DNA from: Thermanaerothrix solaris
Lineage (GTDB): Bacteria > Chloroflexota > Anaerolineae > Anaerolineales > Anaerolineaceae
Reading direction: 5' to 3'
NCBI RefSeq assembly: GCF_032334255.1
Contig: NZ_JAUHMF010000001.1
Location: 1,426,001 to 1,490,000 of the forward strand
DNA length: 64,000 nt
This document shows positions 25,897 to 34,881 of the stretch, piece after piece. The first letter of the stretch is position 1. The number at the start of each line of letters is the position of its first letter. The position numbers were made by a program, and so were the translations under genes. The notes below the pieces were generated by a model. That model was not told the origin of the DNA and searched no databases. It worked only from the letters and a program-made list of their open reading frames with translations.

Positions 25897-25912
25897 ATTT
25901 TCAGGCACTGGC

Positions 25913-25940
25913 TTGACATCCCTTTTTTTACGGCTAAAAT
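25913..25940 (+). promoter_or_regulatory. Promoter of the nicotinamidase-like gene
   Basis: Perfect -35 TTGACA (25913-25918), 16-base spacer with a T run, -10 TAAAAT (25935-25940), about 55 bases ahead of the start codon. Confidence 0.75.
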
Positions 25941-25995
25941 TTAGTTAGTGTAAAGAATACACCAATTCGTCCTGCCTTTGTTAGGAGGTTGAAGT

Positions 25996-26706
25996 ATGCC
26001 CCGCTTGAACCTAGAAGCCCAAAGCGCTCCATTCCTGCGCTATTTGGAACAGTGGTTAGCGCAACTTCCGGTGGTTGATATCAAAGATGTAGCACCCAAC
26101 CCCAACCACGCGGCGATTGTATCGGTGGATGTCATTAATGGTTTTTGTGTTAGCGGGCCGCTCGCCAGCGAACGCGTTGGGCGCATTGTCGAACCCATTG
26201 CTACACTGTTTCAGCGCGCTTGGGACTATGGGATTCGCCACATCCTGCTCACCCAAGACAGCCATGAACCGGACGCCGTGGAATTCTCGGCATGGCCACC
26301 GCATTGCATCCGTGGCACCGCCGAGGCTGAACCGGTGGACGCCTTCAAACGCTTGCCGTTCTTCAACCAGATGCTAATACTGGAGAAGAACTCCATCTCT
26401 TCCGGCTTGAACACCGGACTCAATGACTGGCTGGCACAACACCCCGAGGTTGATACCTTTATCGTCGTTGGAGATTGTACCGATCTCTGCACCTACCAGT
26501 TGGCAATGCACCTGCGCCTGGATGCTAACGCCCGCCAATTACAACGCCGTGTAATCGTGCCGGTGGACGGTGTGGAAACCTACGACCGCCCAATCGAGGT
26601 AGCGGAGAAAGAAGGTGGTTTCCCGCACCCCGGCGACCTGCTTCACGCCATTTTCCTCTACCACATGGCGCTCAATGGGATCGAGGTCGTCGAGAAGATC
26701 ATCTGA
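25996..26706 (+). CDS. Isochorismatase/nicotinamidase-family cysteine hydrolase
   Basis: A 236-residue cysteine hydrolase. The expected triad is Asp45 in VSVDVINGF, Lys131 in LILEKNSIS and Cys165 in GDCTDLCTYQLAM. The Trp/His-containing metal-type region QDSHEPDAVEFSAWPPHCIRG resembles nicotinamidase (PncA), which deamidates nicotinamide in NAD salvage, so that role is favoured over isochorismatase. TTAGGAGGTT lies ahead of ATG 25996. It has its own promoter at 25913 and converges on the P450 gene. Confidence 0.83.
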   Translation: MPRLNLEAQSAPFLRYLEQWLAQLPVVDIKDVAPNPNHAAIVSVDVINGFCVSGPLASERVGRIVEPIATLFQRAWDYGIRHILLTQDSHEPDAVEFSAWPPHCIRGTAEAEPVDAFKRLPFFNQMLILEKNSISSGLNTGLNDWLAQHPEVDTFIVVGDCTDLCTYQLAMHLRLDANARQLQRRVIVPVDGVETYDRPIEVAEKEGGFPHPGDLLHAIFLYHMALNGIEVVEKII

Positions 26707-26712
26707 GTCAAT

Positions 26713-28038
26713 CTAGCGCGGGATCAACCGCATCGGCATGCCACCCCTGGGGCGCAGGGTCACCAGCGGCTCCGCCCGCACTGGCCCTGCGCCGGCAATG
26801 GCAAGACGATAGCGTTGCAACACCCGGCTCAAGATTAGTTGTGCCTCAACCAGGGCAAATTGATTACCAATGCACAAGCGCGGCCCACCCCCGAAAGGAA
26901 TATAAGCAAAGCGCGGATAGGCACGCGCCTGGCGTTCATCAAAGCGCTCCGGTCGGAATGCCTCTGCATCTTCCCAGAACGCCGGATGACGATGCAAGAC
27001 ATACGGACTGATGATGATCAAGGCTCCGGCCGGAATTTCATAACCTGAAATCGTGTCGGCACCACGGGCGCGCCGTGTAATCAGCCAGGCTGGGGGATAA
27101 AGGCGTAAGGCTTCGGCAAAGACCTGGGCCGTAAAAGTCAACTTTGGCAAGTCCTCCCGCCCCGGTGGACGCCCACCCAGAACGGTATCAATCTCGGTAA
27201 TCAAAGCCGATTCAACTTCAGGATGATGCGCCAGTAAATACCATGTCCAGGTCAATGCCGTGGCCACCGTCTCGTGCCCGGCGACAATCATGGTCACCAG
27301 TTCATCCCGCACGTGTTGCCGGGTTAACTGCCCAGCCTGCTCCGCCCGCACCAGTAAATCGAGCAGCGTTTCTTCCCCCTCATCCCGAACCTGGTGTGAG
27401 GTCAAAATCGCTTCCACCGCTTGGTCCAATTCAAACAAAGCACGTTTAAACGCCCGATTGCGCGGGGTTGGCCAGGAGAGCGGTGGCACCACCAGGTTCT
27501 GAGCGCGATAAATGACGTAATCCAACGCCGTTAGCACCGCTCGGACCAATTGCGGCGCTTCGCGGCTGAGGTCAAGCCCGAACAGCGCCAACCCTACCAC
27601 CTCTAAAGCAATTTCCAGCATCTCGTGGTCTACATCCACGATCTGATTTTGCTTAGCCCAAGCGTCCCACCGCACCAACATTCGATCCACCACCCCCATT
27701 ACAACATCATCCAGGCTCACCAAGCGCGAACGGGCAAACGCAGGTTGAATCAGCCGCCGATGTTGTAACCAGGGTTCACCATCCGCCGTGAGCAATCCCT
27801 GGCCGGTGATCAACGCTAACGTGCGATACTGGATCGTATCCTTAGTGTAATTACGATTATTCTCTTGCAAGACCTGCCGTACGGCATCGGGATGATTAAT
27901 GAAAAAGGCCTGGGTAACCCCAACATCGAAATGCACCCAATCGCCATAGCGCTGAGCACATTCCAACAAGAACCCCGGTGTGTCGGTGCGAATGCGGGGC
28001 AAATGGGGAAACAACTGATAACCTTTGAGCGTTATCAC
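26713..28038 (-). CDS. Cytochrome P450
   Basis: A 441-residue heme monooxygenase. The I-helix oxygen motif is AGHETVATALTWTW, the K-helix ExxR is EALRLYPP, and the heme loop FGGGPRLCIGNQFA puts the ligand at Cys389. Length and the PERFDE-type segment (RPERFDERQ) resemble CYP102-like and fatty-acid hydroxylase classes, but the substrate is not predictable. No membrane anchor or fused reductase is present, and no ferredoxin reductase gene is adjacent. The start is GTG 28038 with AAGGAT ahead. It implies use of molecular oxygen. Confidence 0.95.
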   Translation of the reverse strand: MITLKGYQLFPHLPRIRTDTPGFLLECAQRYGDWVHFDVGVTQAFFINHPDAVRQVLQENNRNYTKDTIQYRTLALITGQGLLTADGEPWLQHRRLIQPAFARSRLVSLDDVVMGVVDRMLVRWDAWAKQNQIVDVDHEMLEIALEVVGLALFGLDLSREAPQLVRAVLTALDYVIYRAQNLVVPPLSWPTPRNRAFKRALFELDQAVEAILTSHQVRDEGEETLLDLLVRAEQAGQLTRQHVRDELVTMIVAGHETVATALTWTWYLLAHHPEVESALITEIDTVLGGRPPGREDLPKLTFTAQVFAEALRLYPPAWLITRRARGADTISGYEIPAGALIIISPYVLHRHPAFWEDAEAFRPERFDERQARAYPRFAYIPFGGGPRLCIGNQFALVEAQLILSRVLQRYRLAIAGAGPVRAEPLVTLRPRGGMPMRLIPR

Positions 28039-28094
28039 AATGGTTCATCCTTCTAGCAAGATGGGATACCCTGATTTTATCGCCCTTCTAAATC

Positions 28095-28118
28095 AAAAAG
28101 CGGGTTTGTACAACCCGC
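28095..28118 (-). terminator. Intrinsic terminator after the LamG-like lipoprotein gene
   Basis: Stem GCGGGTT/AACCCGC (28100-28106 with 28112-28118), 5-base loop, followed on the minus strand by five T residues (28095-28099). It separates the lipoprotein gene from the P450 gene. Confidence 0.8.
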
Positions 28119-28149
28119 CTTTTGAAGATGTTCAAGCCCGTGCGAACGC

Positions 28150-29109
28150 TCAAGGACGCGGATTCTCCCAGTAGCGAATCTGATCCACTTGAATGGTAAA
28201 GTTCTCAGTCTCACGCGCGCCGACAAAAACGCCAAAATAGCCTTCCAGGAAGCGATCATCGCGCACTTCGGTCAACAACACCCCGTTGACGTATAACGCA
28301 TAACGATCTCTGATGGCCATCACCCCCAGGCGGTTGACCTGGTTCGGTCCGGCATTAATGGCATCACTGGCTTTCCAATTGACCAGCGTGATCATCTCAC
28401 CCCGCGTGCCTACCGAGGCATCCCAGCGGCGCAACGCATATTTGCCATCGCACGTCAGACCAAACAGATAACCACGATCAGGGGTGTTCAAAATCGGCAC
28501 GCGGAAGAACAACCCATAGCGATCACTGCCCTTGCACTCGCCGGTGCGGAACGTGGCTTCTAGGTAAAAATCGGCCACCTTTGGCCAGGTCATGCGCCAA
28601 CCATCGGTCGTGGTCAGGCCGGTGAGCCGCATCACGCCATCACGGAATTCAACGCTGGTATACTGATCTGCGCCGGTCGGCCAGTTGCGATCATTGTCCA
28701 TGTTATCCGTCCAGGTAGCATTGCCCAGTTTGAGCACCGGGTCGGTTGCCGGCGGGGTAAAAGCAAAGGTTGGGGTCGGCTGGGTCGTCACGGTTACAGT
28801 AGCCGTCGCAGTCGGCACAACGGTCTCCGGCGGCGGATAGGCCGGAGGGGTTGCCGTGGGCTCGATCGGCAGGGGCGTTGGCGTTTCAGCGGGTGGAGCA
28901 ACCGTGGGCTCTTCGGTCAGAACCACCGTGGGCAGCGGCTGCGTAGGGGTGGGTTCGAGCGGTGGTGCCGTAGGGGTGGGCATGGCGGTCAGGATTTGAG
29001 CCACCTGAGTCGCCATTTCAGCATCTGAAGGGGTAGCCCGCTGGCCCAAAATGCCACACCCTCCAAGCAACACGGTCAAGATTAGCATGCCGATGATTCG
29101 AGTTCGCAT
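28150..29109 (-). CDS. Lipoprotein with Pro/Thr-rich linker and concanavalin-like sensory or binding domain
   Basis: A 319-residue secreted lipoprotein. The signal peptide ends LLGGC with Cys18. Residues about 42-125 form a Pro/Thr-rich linker typical of this genome. Residues about 128-319 (ATWTDNMDNDRNWPTGADQ, then YLEATFRTGECKGSDRYGLF, LYVNGVLLTEVRDDRFLEG and YFGVFVGARETENFTIQVD) look like a jelly-roll domain of the LamG or DUF1080 type that binds carbohydrate or other ligands. GGGAAGGAG lies ahead of ATG 29109. No catalytic residues were recognised. A terminator follows at 28095. Confidence 0.8.
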   Translation of the reverse strand: MRTRIIGMLILTVLLGGCGILGQRATPSDAEMATQVAQILTAMPTPTAPPLEPTPTQPLPTVVLTEEPTVAPPAETPTPLPIEPTATPPAYPPPETVVPTATATVTVTTQPTPTFAFTPPATDPVLKLGNATWTDNMDNDRNWPTGADQYTSVEFRDGVMRLTGLTTTDGWRMTWPKVADFYLEATFRTGECKGSDRYGLFFRVPILNTPDRGYLFGLTCDGKYALRRWDASVGTRGEMITLVNWKASDAINAGPNQVNRLGVMAIRDRYALYVNGVLLTEVRDDRFLEGYFGVFVGARETENFTIQVDQIRYWENPRP

Positions 29110-29178
29110 GATTTACTCCTTCCCCAAAATCAACAGGATAAATGTAAGACGCTCTTCTCCTGTTGCAAGTTCCGCACC

Positions 29179-29664
29179 TTAAGCCTTGTAGCCGATGCGG
29201 CGCAGGAAACCTTTACGCCAGGCTATACCCTCCTCGTCCTCAATACCTTTAGGGCTGCTGCCATCAATAACACCCAGGATACCCCGTCCTTGCTCGGTTT
29301 CGGCAACAATCACCTGGAGGGGATTGGCAGTGGCACAGAAAATACGACACACCTCCGGCACGGCTTGAATGGCTTTGAGCACGTTTATCGGGTAATAACC
29401 CTCCCCCAAAAACACAAAGAAAGCATGACCTGCTCCTACCGCCAGGGCATTCTTCTGCGCCATGGTAATCAGATCAGGGTCAGTGCCACTCCAGCGCACC
29501 AGGCAGGCACCAGAAGCCTCACAAAACGCCAGCCCAAACTTGATCCCCGGCACGCTAGTGACCAGGGCCTCATGGATATCCTCAACCGTCTTAATGAAAT
29601 GCGATTGTCCAATAATGACGTTCACCGCTTCCGGCTTTTCAATCGGGACGATCTTAAGTTCCAT
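29179..29664 (-). CDS. Adenosine-specific kinase family protein (DUF355)
   Basis: A 161-residue protein matching the small DUF355 family, whose archaeal members were described structurally as adenosine-binding kinases. Recognisable stretches are IGQSHFIKTVEDIHEALV, FGLAFCEASGACLVRWSG, AGHAFFVFLGEGYYPINVL, CRIFCATANPLQVIVAET and the C-terminal GVIDGSSPKGIE. ATG 29664 was chosen over the longer frame to 29697 because GGAGGT stands seven bases before it. It stands alone, divergent from the RNase Z gene. The biological role is poorly known. Confidence 0.87.
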   Translation of the reverse strand: MELKIVPIEKPEAVNVIIGQSHFIKTVEDIHEALVTSVPGIKFGLAFCEASGACLVRWSGTDPDLITMAQKNALAVGAGHAFFVFLGEGYYPINVLKAIQAVPEVCRIFCATANPLQVIVAETEQGRGILGVIDGSSPKGIEDEEGIAWRKGFLRRIGYKA

Positions 29665-29777
29665 GGGATAACCTCCTGTGGCTTTCTTTTCAAACAACGG
29701 TGTCTCTATGAGATAATTTTACTGCTTCCCGCCAACTTGCATTAAAATAGGGGACACGACTTAATCAGGTGGTCTCC

Positions 29778-30743
29778 TTGTTCGAACTTATCTTTCTCGG
29801 CACCTCAGCCTCCGCACCCTCGATCCGGCGTAATCTGCCGGCGATTGTCGTTAAACACGATGAACACCGCTTTTTGGTAGATTGTGGTGAAGGCACCCAG
29901 CGCCAGATTTTACAAGCCGGAATCGGTTTCAAGCGCCTCAACCGTATTTTGATCACGCATGGGCACCTGGACCATATCCTGGGCTTGGCCGGATTGCTCT
30001 CAACCTTTATGCGCTGGGAAACCATTGACGAGTTGGAAATTTTTGGTAGCCGAGGGGCTCTGGAACGCATTCACGACCTTCTTTTTGGGGTGGTATTGCG
30101 CGGCGCCAACCCGCCCATGCCGCTCAACCTGCGCCCAATTGCCAATGGTACGTTTTTCGAAGCCGATGATTTCACCATCACCGCCTTTCCGGTGCAACAC
30201 CGTGGCGCCGATAGCCTGGGTTTCCGCTTTGAAGAAAAAGGACGCCGCCCCTTCCTGCCCGAAAAAGCCGAAGCGTTAGGCATTCCCAATGGCCCCCTAC
30301 GCCGTCACCTGGTAGAAGGGCAGACGGTAACCCTGCCCGACGGACGCATCATCACGCCTGACATGGTGTTGGGCGAATATCGCCGCGGCACGCGTTTGGC
30401 CATCGTTGGGGACGCCGGCGAAATTGACTCCCTGGTTGAACCCTGCTACCAAGCCGATGCACTGGTCATTGAAGCCACCTATCTAGAAGAAGAAGCCGAA
30501 ATGGCCCATCATTTCGGTCACCTCACCGCACGCCGTGCCGCTGAACTGGCTCGCCGGGCCGAGGTCGGTGCTTTGATCCTGACTCACCTCTCGCGGCGCT
30601 ATCGCGAGAAGGATGTGCTTCACGAGGCGCAGGCGGTCTTCCCTAACGTTTTCGTCGCCCGTGATTTCGACGTCTTTCAAGTCAAATCCGGGGAACCTTT
30701 GCGCCGCACCGAAAATCGCGCCAACGGCCTCTCGAACGGCTAA
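29778..30743 (+). CDS. rnz: Ribonuclease Z
   Basis: tRNA 3'-processing endonuclease of the metallo-beta-lactamase fold. The N terminus MFELIFLGTSASAPS is characteristic, and the zinc motif HGHLDH is at residues 61-66. Later ligands appear in FPVQHRGADSLGFRFE, AIVGDAGEID and EATYLEEEAEMAHHFGHLTA. TTG 29778 is the likely start because AGGTGG lies five bases ahead and the protein then begins exactly at the family N terminus; GTG 29769 is an in-frame alternative. About 321 residues. The stop overlaps the convergent BioF-like gene by four bases. Confidence 0.93.
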   Translation: MFELIFLGTSASAPSIRRNLPAIVVKHDEHRFLVDCGEGTQRQILQAGIGFKRLNRILITHGHLDHILGLAGLLSTFMRWETIDELEIFGSRGALERIHDLLFGVVLRGANPPMPLNLRPIANGTFFEADDFTITAFPVQHRGADSLGFRFEEKGRRPFLPEKAEALGIPNGPLRRHLVEGQTVTLPDGRIITPDMVLGEYRRGTRLAIVGDAGEIDSLVEPCYQADALVIEATYLEEEAEMAHHFGHLTARRAAELARRAEVGALILTHLSRRYREKDVLHEAQAVFPNVFVARDFDVFQVKSGEPLRRTENRANGLSNG

Positions 30744-31837
30744 ATCAACCGGCCAATGGTTTCCACTAGGCGGTTGATCTGGTCTTCGGTATGCGTGGCG
30801 AAGATCGCGATGCGCAATGCCCCACCCGGTGGGGTACTGGTATAACGCGTGACGTAGGCGACGCAGATATCGGCCTCAAACAAACGCTGTTGCAGGGCGC
30901 CTAAGTCCACCCCGGGCTGAGCCTTCAAGCATAAAATCGGCACGGGGGTGTCGGGCAAGTCCCAACCCAAGGCGCGCAAACCCGCCCGCGCCAGCGCCAC
31001 GTTTTGCCACAGGCGCTCACGCCGTTGCGGTTCGGCCAAGGCAATCCGCAACGCCTCCGCCGAGGCCGCTGCAATCGGCAATGGAGGCGGGCTGGTCGCG
31101 ACATACACCGCCGAATGAGCCAACCAGTGCTGAATGCGCGCTTGCCGATCTGCCAAAAAGCCACCATATCCCCCCAGGGCTTTGCTCAATGTGGCCGTGG
31201 TGAGACAGCGGGCATTGTTTACGCCCCAATAATCTGGCGTCCCTCGCCCATGCGCGCCTAAAACGCCTACTCCATGGGCATCATCCAGGGCGACCAGACC
31301 TTCATATTCGGCAATAATGTGCAAATAGTCCGGTAATGGGGCAATCTCGCCTGAAATTGGGAACACGCCGTCGCTAAGCACCAGCGGGCGCTCGCCCGGG
31401 CGCAAATGAAGAGCGATTTGCCGCCGTAAATCCTCGGCGTCCAGATGGTGAAAGGGTACCATCGGTAGTCCACTGCCACGCGCCGCATCCCATAGACTGA
31501 AATGGGCCGCCTCATCCACGAAGAGCCGTTCAACCTGACCGCGCAGCCCCTGGAGCAGTAACATCATCCCCAGATAGCCCGTGGGCAAATACAGCGCGCG
31601 CTCCGTTCCAAAATAGGCACAAATTGCCTGCTCCAGTTCGCCATAGAGGGGATGCTCACCGTAGCCCCCGCGCGAGGTGGCCGTGCTCAACCCAAAGCGT
31701 GCCAGCGCAGCCTGCGCCGCGGTCAGCACACGCGGATCACTCTGCAACCCCAAATATCCCGTGCCTGAAAAATAATCCCGCTCACGCCCGGCCACGACCA
31801 CCCGCGGCCCAACCGGTGAACTCAGCCCTTCAGCCAT
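30740..31837 (-). CDS. PLP-dependent aminotransferase-fold enzyme, alpha-oxoamine synthase (BioF/Kbl) type
   Basis: A 365-residue PLP enzyme. The cofactor lysine is Lys219 in TLSKALGGYGG, and DDAHGVGVLG (185-194) is the BioF-family motif contacting the pyridine ring. The N terminus YFSGTGYLGLQSDPRV matches 8-amino-7-oxononanoate synthase and 2-amino-3-ketobutyrate CoA ligase. No other biotin genes are close; instead it ends a run with an NlpC/P60 peptidase and a dipeptide epimerase. It could be a biotin gene, a threonine-degrading enzyme or a paralogue using L-alanine from muropeptides. AGGGTAAGG precedes ATG 31837. Confidence 0.85.
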   Translation of the reverse strand: MAEGLSSPVGPRVVVAGRERDYFSGTGYLGLQSDPRVLTAAQAALARFGLSTATSRGGYGEHPLYGELEQAICAYFGTERALYLPTGYLGMMLLLQGLRGQVERLFVDEAAHFSLWDAARGSGLPMVPFHHLDAEDLRRQIALHLRPGERPLVLSDGVFPISGEIAPLPDYLHIIAEYEGLVALDDAHGVGVLGAHGRGTPDYWGVNNARCLTTATLSKALGGYGGFLADRQARIQHWLAHSAVYVATSPPPLPIAAASAEALRIALAEPQRRERLWQNVALARAGLRALGWDLPDTPVPILCLKAQPGVDLGALQQRLFEADICVAYVTRYTSTPPGGALRIAIFATHTEDQINRLVETIGRLI

Positions 31838-31846
31838 TACCTTACC

Positions 31847-32878
31847 CTAAGCCAAAAACGTCCCTGTCGCCACCAGCGAATCGCGCAAGTGAGCAACGTG
31901 CTGGACGTCATCCTCATACACGCCATTGCGGGAACGGGAAGAATGCAAGGCGCGCCACCCGCCCAGGCTCAATGCCACGTGGGTAATCGCCCGCGCTTCA
32001 CCCTTCTCACCAAAGAAGAGCAGATCACCGGGTTGTAGTTGCTCAGGATCACATGGCCGACTGGCGGCCTGCTGCATATCGGCATCGCGCGGTAGAGTAA
32101 TACCATTCAACCGATGCACCAGTTGCACAAACCCGGAGCAATCTATGCCGTTAGCGGTCGTGCCACCCCACAAATACGGCACGCCGATAAATCGGTAGGC
32201 ATCCTCAATCATCTGTTTCCGCCGCGCCTCCGCAGAACGGGGCAAAGCATCCAAAGCACGGAGATCTGCCCAAGGCACCCAGCCCGACACGTGCGCCTCC
32301 ACCTGTGCCCAATCCCCCCGTGTCTCTCGCACCCCAACCGCAGTGCCAGCGAACAGACGACTCACCAAAGGGGCATCGGTTTCGGGTTGGGCTCGAATCA
32401 GGCTCACCGGTGCCGCCACAAGATGGGTAGGTACCTGTGGCAATTTCTCACCCAGGTAAGGTCGGTAGGTCCACCCCAGATAACCATCGGCGCAACGCAC
32501 AAACACCCAGTGATCCTTCTCTTCCAACACTTCCACCTCTGCCCCCCAGAGCAATTGGGTCAACATCTCAGCCAGGAAAGACGGCTCACGGTGGAGGCTG
32601 GTCAGGTTGGTGGCCACCGCTAAGACCGGGTTATGGGGGCGGCGTAAAACCTGCAATGCACTATCCTCCACATCCCACCGCTCATCCTCTGCCTTAAGCG
32701 CCGCGTGGATGGCCTGACGATCCTCTTCGTCTAAAATTCGGCCGCTCACATGTAGGCGCCAATTTTCAACTTTCTCAACGTGGACCTGAAAGACATGCAC
32801 GCGTTCATCTGCGCGCTCGCGCGCTAAGCGCGCCAGCACCTTCTGTACCTGTGCTTCTGGAGCAAGCATTTCACCCAT
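31847..32878 (-). CDS. NlpC/P60 peptidase with SH3-like domains (YkfC-like gamma-glutamyl endopeptidase)
   Basis: A 343-residue cysteine peptidase. Two bacterial SH3-like segments (about 85-145 and 152-205) precede the NlpC/P60 domain, which has Cys247 in GIDCSGFVQLV, His300 in ITHVALSLG and a third polar residue at His312. The layout is that of YkfC/gamma-D-glutamyl-L-diamino acid endopeptidases, which cut muropeptides between D-Glu and the diamino acid. No signal peptide is seen, so it probably acts on imported peptides in the cytoplasm. It overlaps the upstream epimerase gene by eight bases, an arrangement that supports peptidoglycan peptide recycling. Confidence 0.87.
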   Translation of the reverse strand: MGEMLAPEAQVQKVLARLARERADERVHVFQVHVEKVENWRLHVSGRILDEEDRQAIHAALKAEDERWDVEDSALQVLRRPHNPVLAVATNLTSLHREPSFLAEMLTQLLWGAEVEVLEEKDHWVFVRCADGYLGWTYRPYLGEKLPQVPTHLVAAPVSLIRAQPETDAPLVSRLFAGTAVGVRETRGDWAQVEAHVSGWVPWADLRALDALPRSAEARRKQMIEDAYRFIGVPYLWGGTTANGIDCSGFVQLVHRLNGITLPRDADMQQAASRPCDPEQLQPGDLLFFGEKGEARAITHVALSLGGWRALHSSRSRNGVYEDDVQHVAHLRDSLVATGTFLA

Positions 32879-33908
32879 GTTCCACCTCCTGGCGCAAGAT
32901 CACCCCAATTCCAGGGCGTTCCGGCACGTGAATGCGGCCTTCCGCATCATAAACCAATCCCTCAAAAGGATCGTTGGCGATCAAAAGCGGCGCATCCAGG
33001 TCCAGCCAATCGGCCAACGCCGCCAAATGCGCCATGGCCGTCGTACCCAGTGACGTTTCAATCATACACCCCAGCAGTATATTGAGTCCCAGTTCACGGG
33101 CGCGGCGGATGATCCGCAGTGCGTTGAGCACCCCCCCGGTCTTCATCAGTTTGACGTTGACGCCTCGTACTCCGGCCGCCGCCAGTGCCTCTACGTCGGC
33201 ATAGGTTTGCAGCGATTCATCCGCCACAATCGGGATGTGGGTCATGGCCTGCAATTGACCCATTTCTGCAATGGCCGCCTTGGGCAAAGGCTGTTCAATC
33301 ATGGCAATCCCAAGCGCCTCTAAGCGCGGCAGGTAGGTCTTGGCTTCGTCCGGAGTCCAGCCAGCATTGGCATCCACCCGAATCTCGGCATCCGGGCGCG
33401 CAGATCGCACCGCCTCTAAACAAGCCAGATCTTCTGGGCTGCCCAATTTCAATTTCAACACCGGATAGGCTCGCATCCGCCACGCCATATCGGCCATGGC
33501 ATCGGGGGTATCTATCGCAATCGTCACCGAGGTCGGCAACCTCGGCGGGGCAGGAAGATCCAGCCAGCGGTACAGGGGTTGACCAGCCTGGCGCGCCAGG
33601 TAATCTAATGCCACCATTTCCAGCGCACAGCGAGCCGCAGCCGGTCCTTCATCCCCTACCCAAGCCGGCACCTCCTCCAATGACTGGGGTAGATAGAGGC
33701 CTCCTCTGGCCCGCTGTTCCCAAAAGGCCTCAAATGTATTCAAGTCAACCCCGTAATAGGGTGGTAATGTAGCCTCCCCCCAACCAAGGTCATCTTCGAG
33801 CCGCAGCCAGTAGGTGTGGCGTGTTTCGCTTACGCCGTAAGAAAGTCGAAACGGATGTCTTAACACCAGGGTCAGACGTTGCCAGTGCAAGATTGAGGGG
33901 GTTGCCAT
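32871..33908 (-). CDS. Dipeptide epimerase (L-Ala-D/L-Glu type), enolase superfamily
   Basis: A 345-residue member of the muconate-lactonising subgroup of the enolase superfamily. The acid-base lysines are in LKLKLG (Lys152 and Lys154), magnesium ligands are Asp179 (DANAG), Glu205 (EQPL) and Asp230 (DES), and the opposing lysine is in NVKLMKTGG. Such enzymes convert L-Ala-D-Glu to L-Ala-L-Glu so ordinary peptidases can degrade it. Co-occurrence with the NlpC/P60 gene supports that substrate. ATG 33908 follows AGGTGA at seven bases; GTG 33917 is in frame but would overlap that site. Confidence 0.88.
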   Translation of the reverse strand: MATPSILHWQRLTLVLRHPFRLSYGVSETRHTYWLRLEDDLGWGEATLPPYYGVDLNTFEAFWEQRARGGLYLPQSLEEVPAWVGDEGPAAARCALEMVALDYLARQAGQPLYRWLDLPAPPRLPTSVTIAIDTPDAMADMAWRMRAYPVLKLKLGSPEDLACLEAVRSARPDAEIRVDANAGWTPDEAKTYLPRLEALGIAMIEQPLPKAAIAEMGQLQAMTHIPIVADESLQTYADVEALAAAGVRGVNVKLMKTGGVLNALRIIRRARELGLNILLGCMIETSLGTTAMAHLAALADWLDLDAPLLIANDPFEGLVYDAEGRIHVPERPGIGVILRQEVEHG

Positions 33909-33933
33909 ATAGATCACCTAAGAAAAATGGGGA

Positions 33934-34881
33934 CTATTCGCTCTCTTCTTCCTCGCCCGCACGCAGGCGCAGATAAGATTCGTAGCGCTGGGGGTGAATC
34001 TTACCCTGCGCCACGGCCTCGCGCACTGCACAGCCCGGTTCATTGGTGTGGGAGCAATCATTGAACTGGCACAGTGCGACCAGGTCGCGGATCTCGGGAA
34101 AATACCCATCCAGTTCCTCGGGTTGGGTATCCCAGAGGGCGAGGGTGCGCAATCCGGGCATATCGGCCACGTATCCGCCACCATCTAAAGGGAATAATTG
34201 CCGCACGACCGTAGTGTGGCGGCCTTTGCCCCCCTTCTCACGCACACTGCCTACTGCCAAACCCAACTCGGGCTGGATGGCATTGAGCAAACTACTCTTG
34301 CCCACCCCTGAGGGCCCGGCCAGAGCCGATAGTTTACCTATCAGATGGGCCTTGAGGGCCTCGATGCCGTAGCCCGTCTTGGCTGAGGTATATAGCACGG
34401 GGTAACCCAAGGGCGGGTAAATGGCAAAAATTTCTTGCGCTCGTTCCAAACCCACCAGATCAACTTTATTGGCTACAATCAGCGCCGGGATCTGCTGTTT
34501 CTCGGCAATGACCAAGAACCGATCCAGCATGCGCAAGCGTGGCTCGGGTTGAGCACAAGCAAACACCAGGACCAACTGATCCGGATTGGCCAAGAGGACC
34601 TGTTGGTATGTGCCCCGCGCAGTGGGTGCGCGGCGTTCCAAGGCGCGCTGGCGTGGTGCCACCGCCTCAATGACCCCACTGCCATCCGGAAGCACCGTCA
34701 CGCGCACCCAATCCCCCACCGCTACCACATCCCCCTGACGATGCAGCCTTTTAAGACGCCCACGCAAACGGCAAACCACACTTTGCCCACCACTCATGCG
34801 TACGGTGTAAAAGCCTGATTGAGCCCGAACAACCTGTCCCCAAGCCGGATCGGAGCCGTAACGCGTCATCTCTGGACTCAT
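33934..34881 (-). CDS. rsgA: Ribosome small-subunit assembly GTPase RsgA
   Basis: Circularly permuted GTPase that checks late 30S assembly. Residues 15-80 form the OB fold, followed by NKVDLVGL (G4), then P-loop GPSGVGKSSLLN (189-200), G3-like DMPGLRTL and the C-terminal zinc site CQFNDCSHTNEPGC. At 315 residues it is of usual length. Its ATG at 34881 overlaps the stop of the PBP gene (ATGA), so translation is coupled. Another family name is YjeQ. Confidence 0.95.
   Translation of the reverse strand: MSPEMTRYGSDPAWGQVVRAQSGFYTVRMSGGQSVVCRLRGRLKRLHRQGDVVAVGDWVRVTVLPDGSGVIEAVAPRQRALERRAPTARGTYQQVLLANPDQLVLVFACAQPEPRLRMLDRFLVIAEKQQIPALIVANKVDLVGLERAQEIFAIYPPLGYPVLYTSAKTGYGIEALKAHLIGKLSALAGPSGVGKSSLLNAIQPELGLAVGSVREKGGKGRHTTVVRQLFPLDGGGYVADMPGLRTLALWDTQPEELDGYFPEIRDLVALCQFNDCSHTNEPGCAVREAVAQGKIHPQRYESYLRLRAGEEEESE

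Noticed and set aside
28150..29109. Pro/Thr-rich stretch as a novel repeat element
   Set aside because: Similar low-complexity linkers follow the lipobox in several lipoproteins of this window and are a common secreted-protein feature.
29769..29777. GTG 29769 as the RNase Z start
   Set aside because: It would place AGGTGG inside the gene; TTG 29778 has correct spacing and the conserved MFELIFLGTS start.
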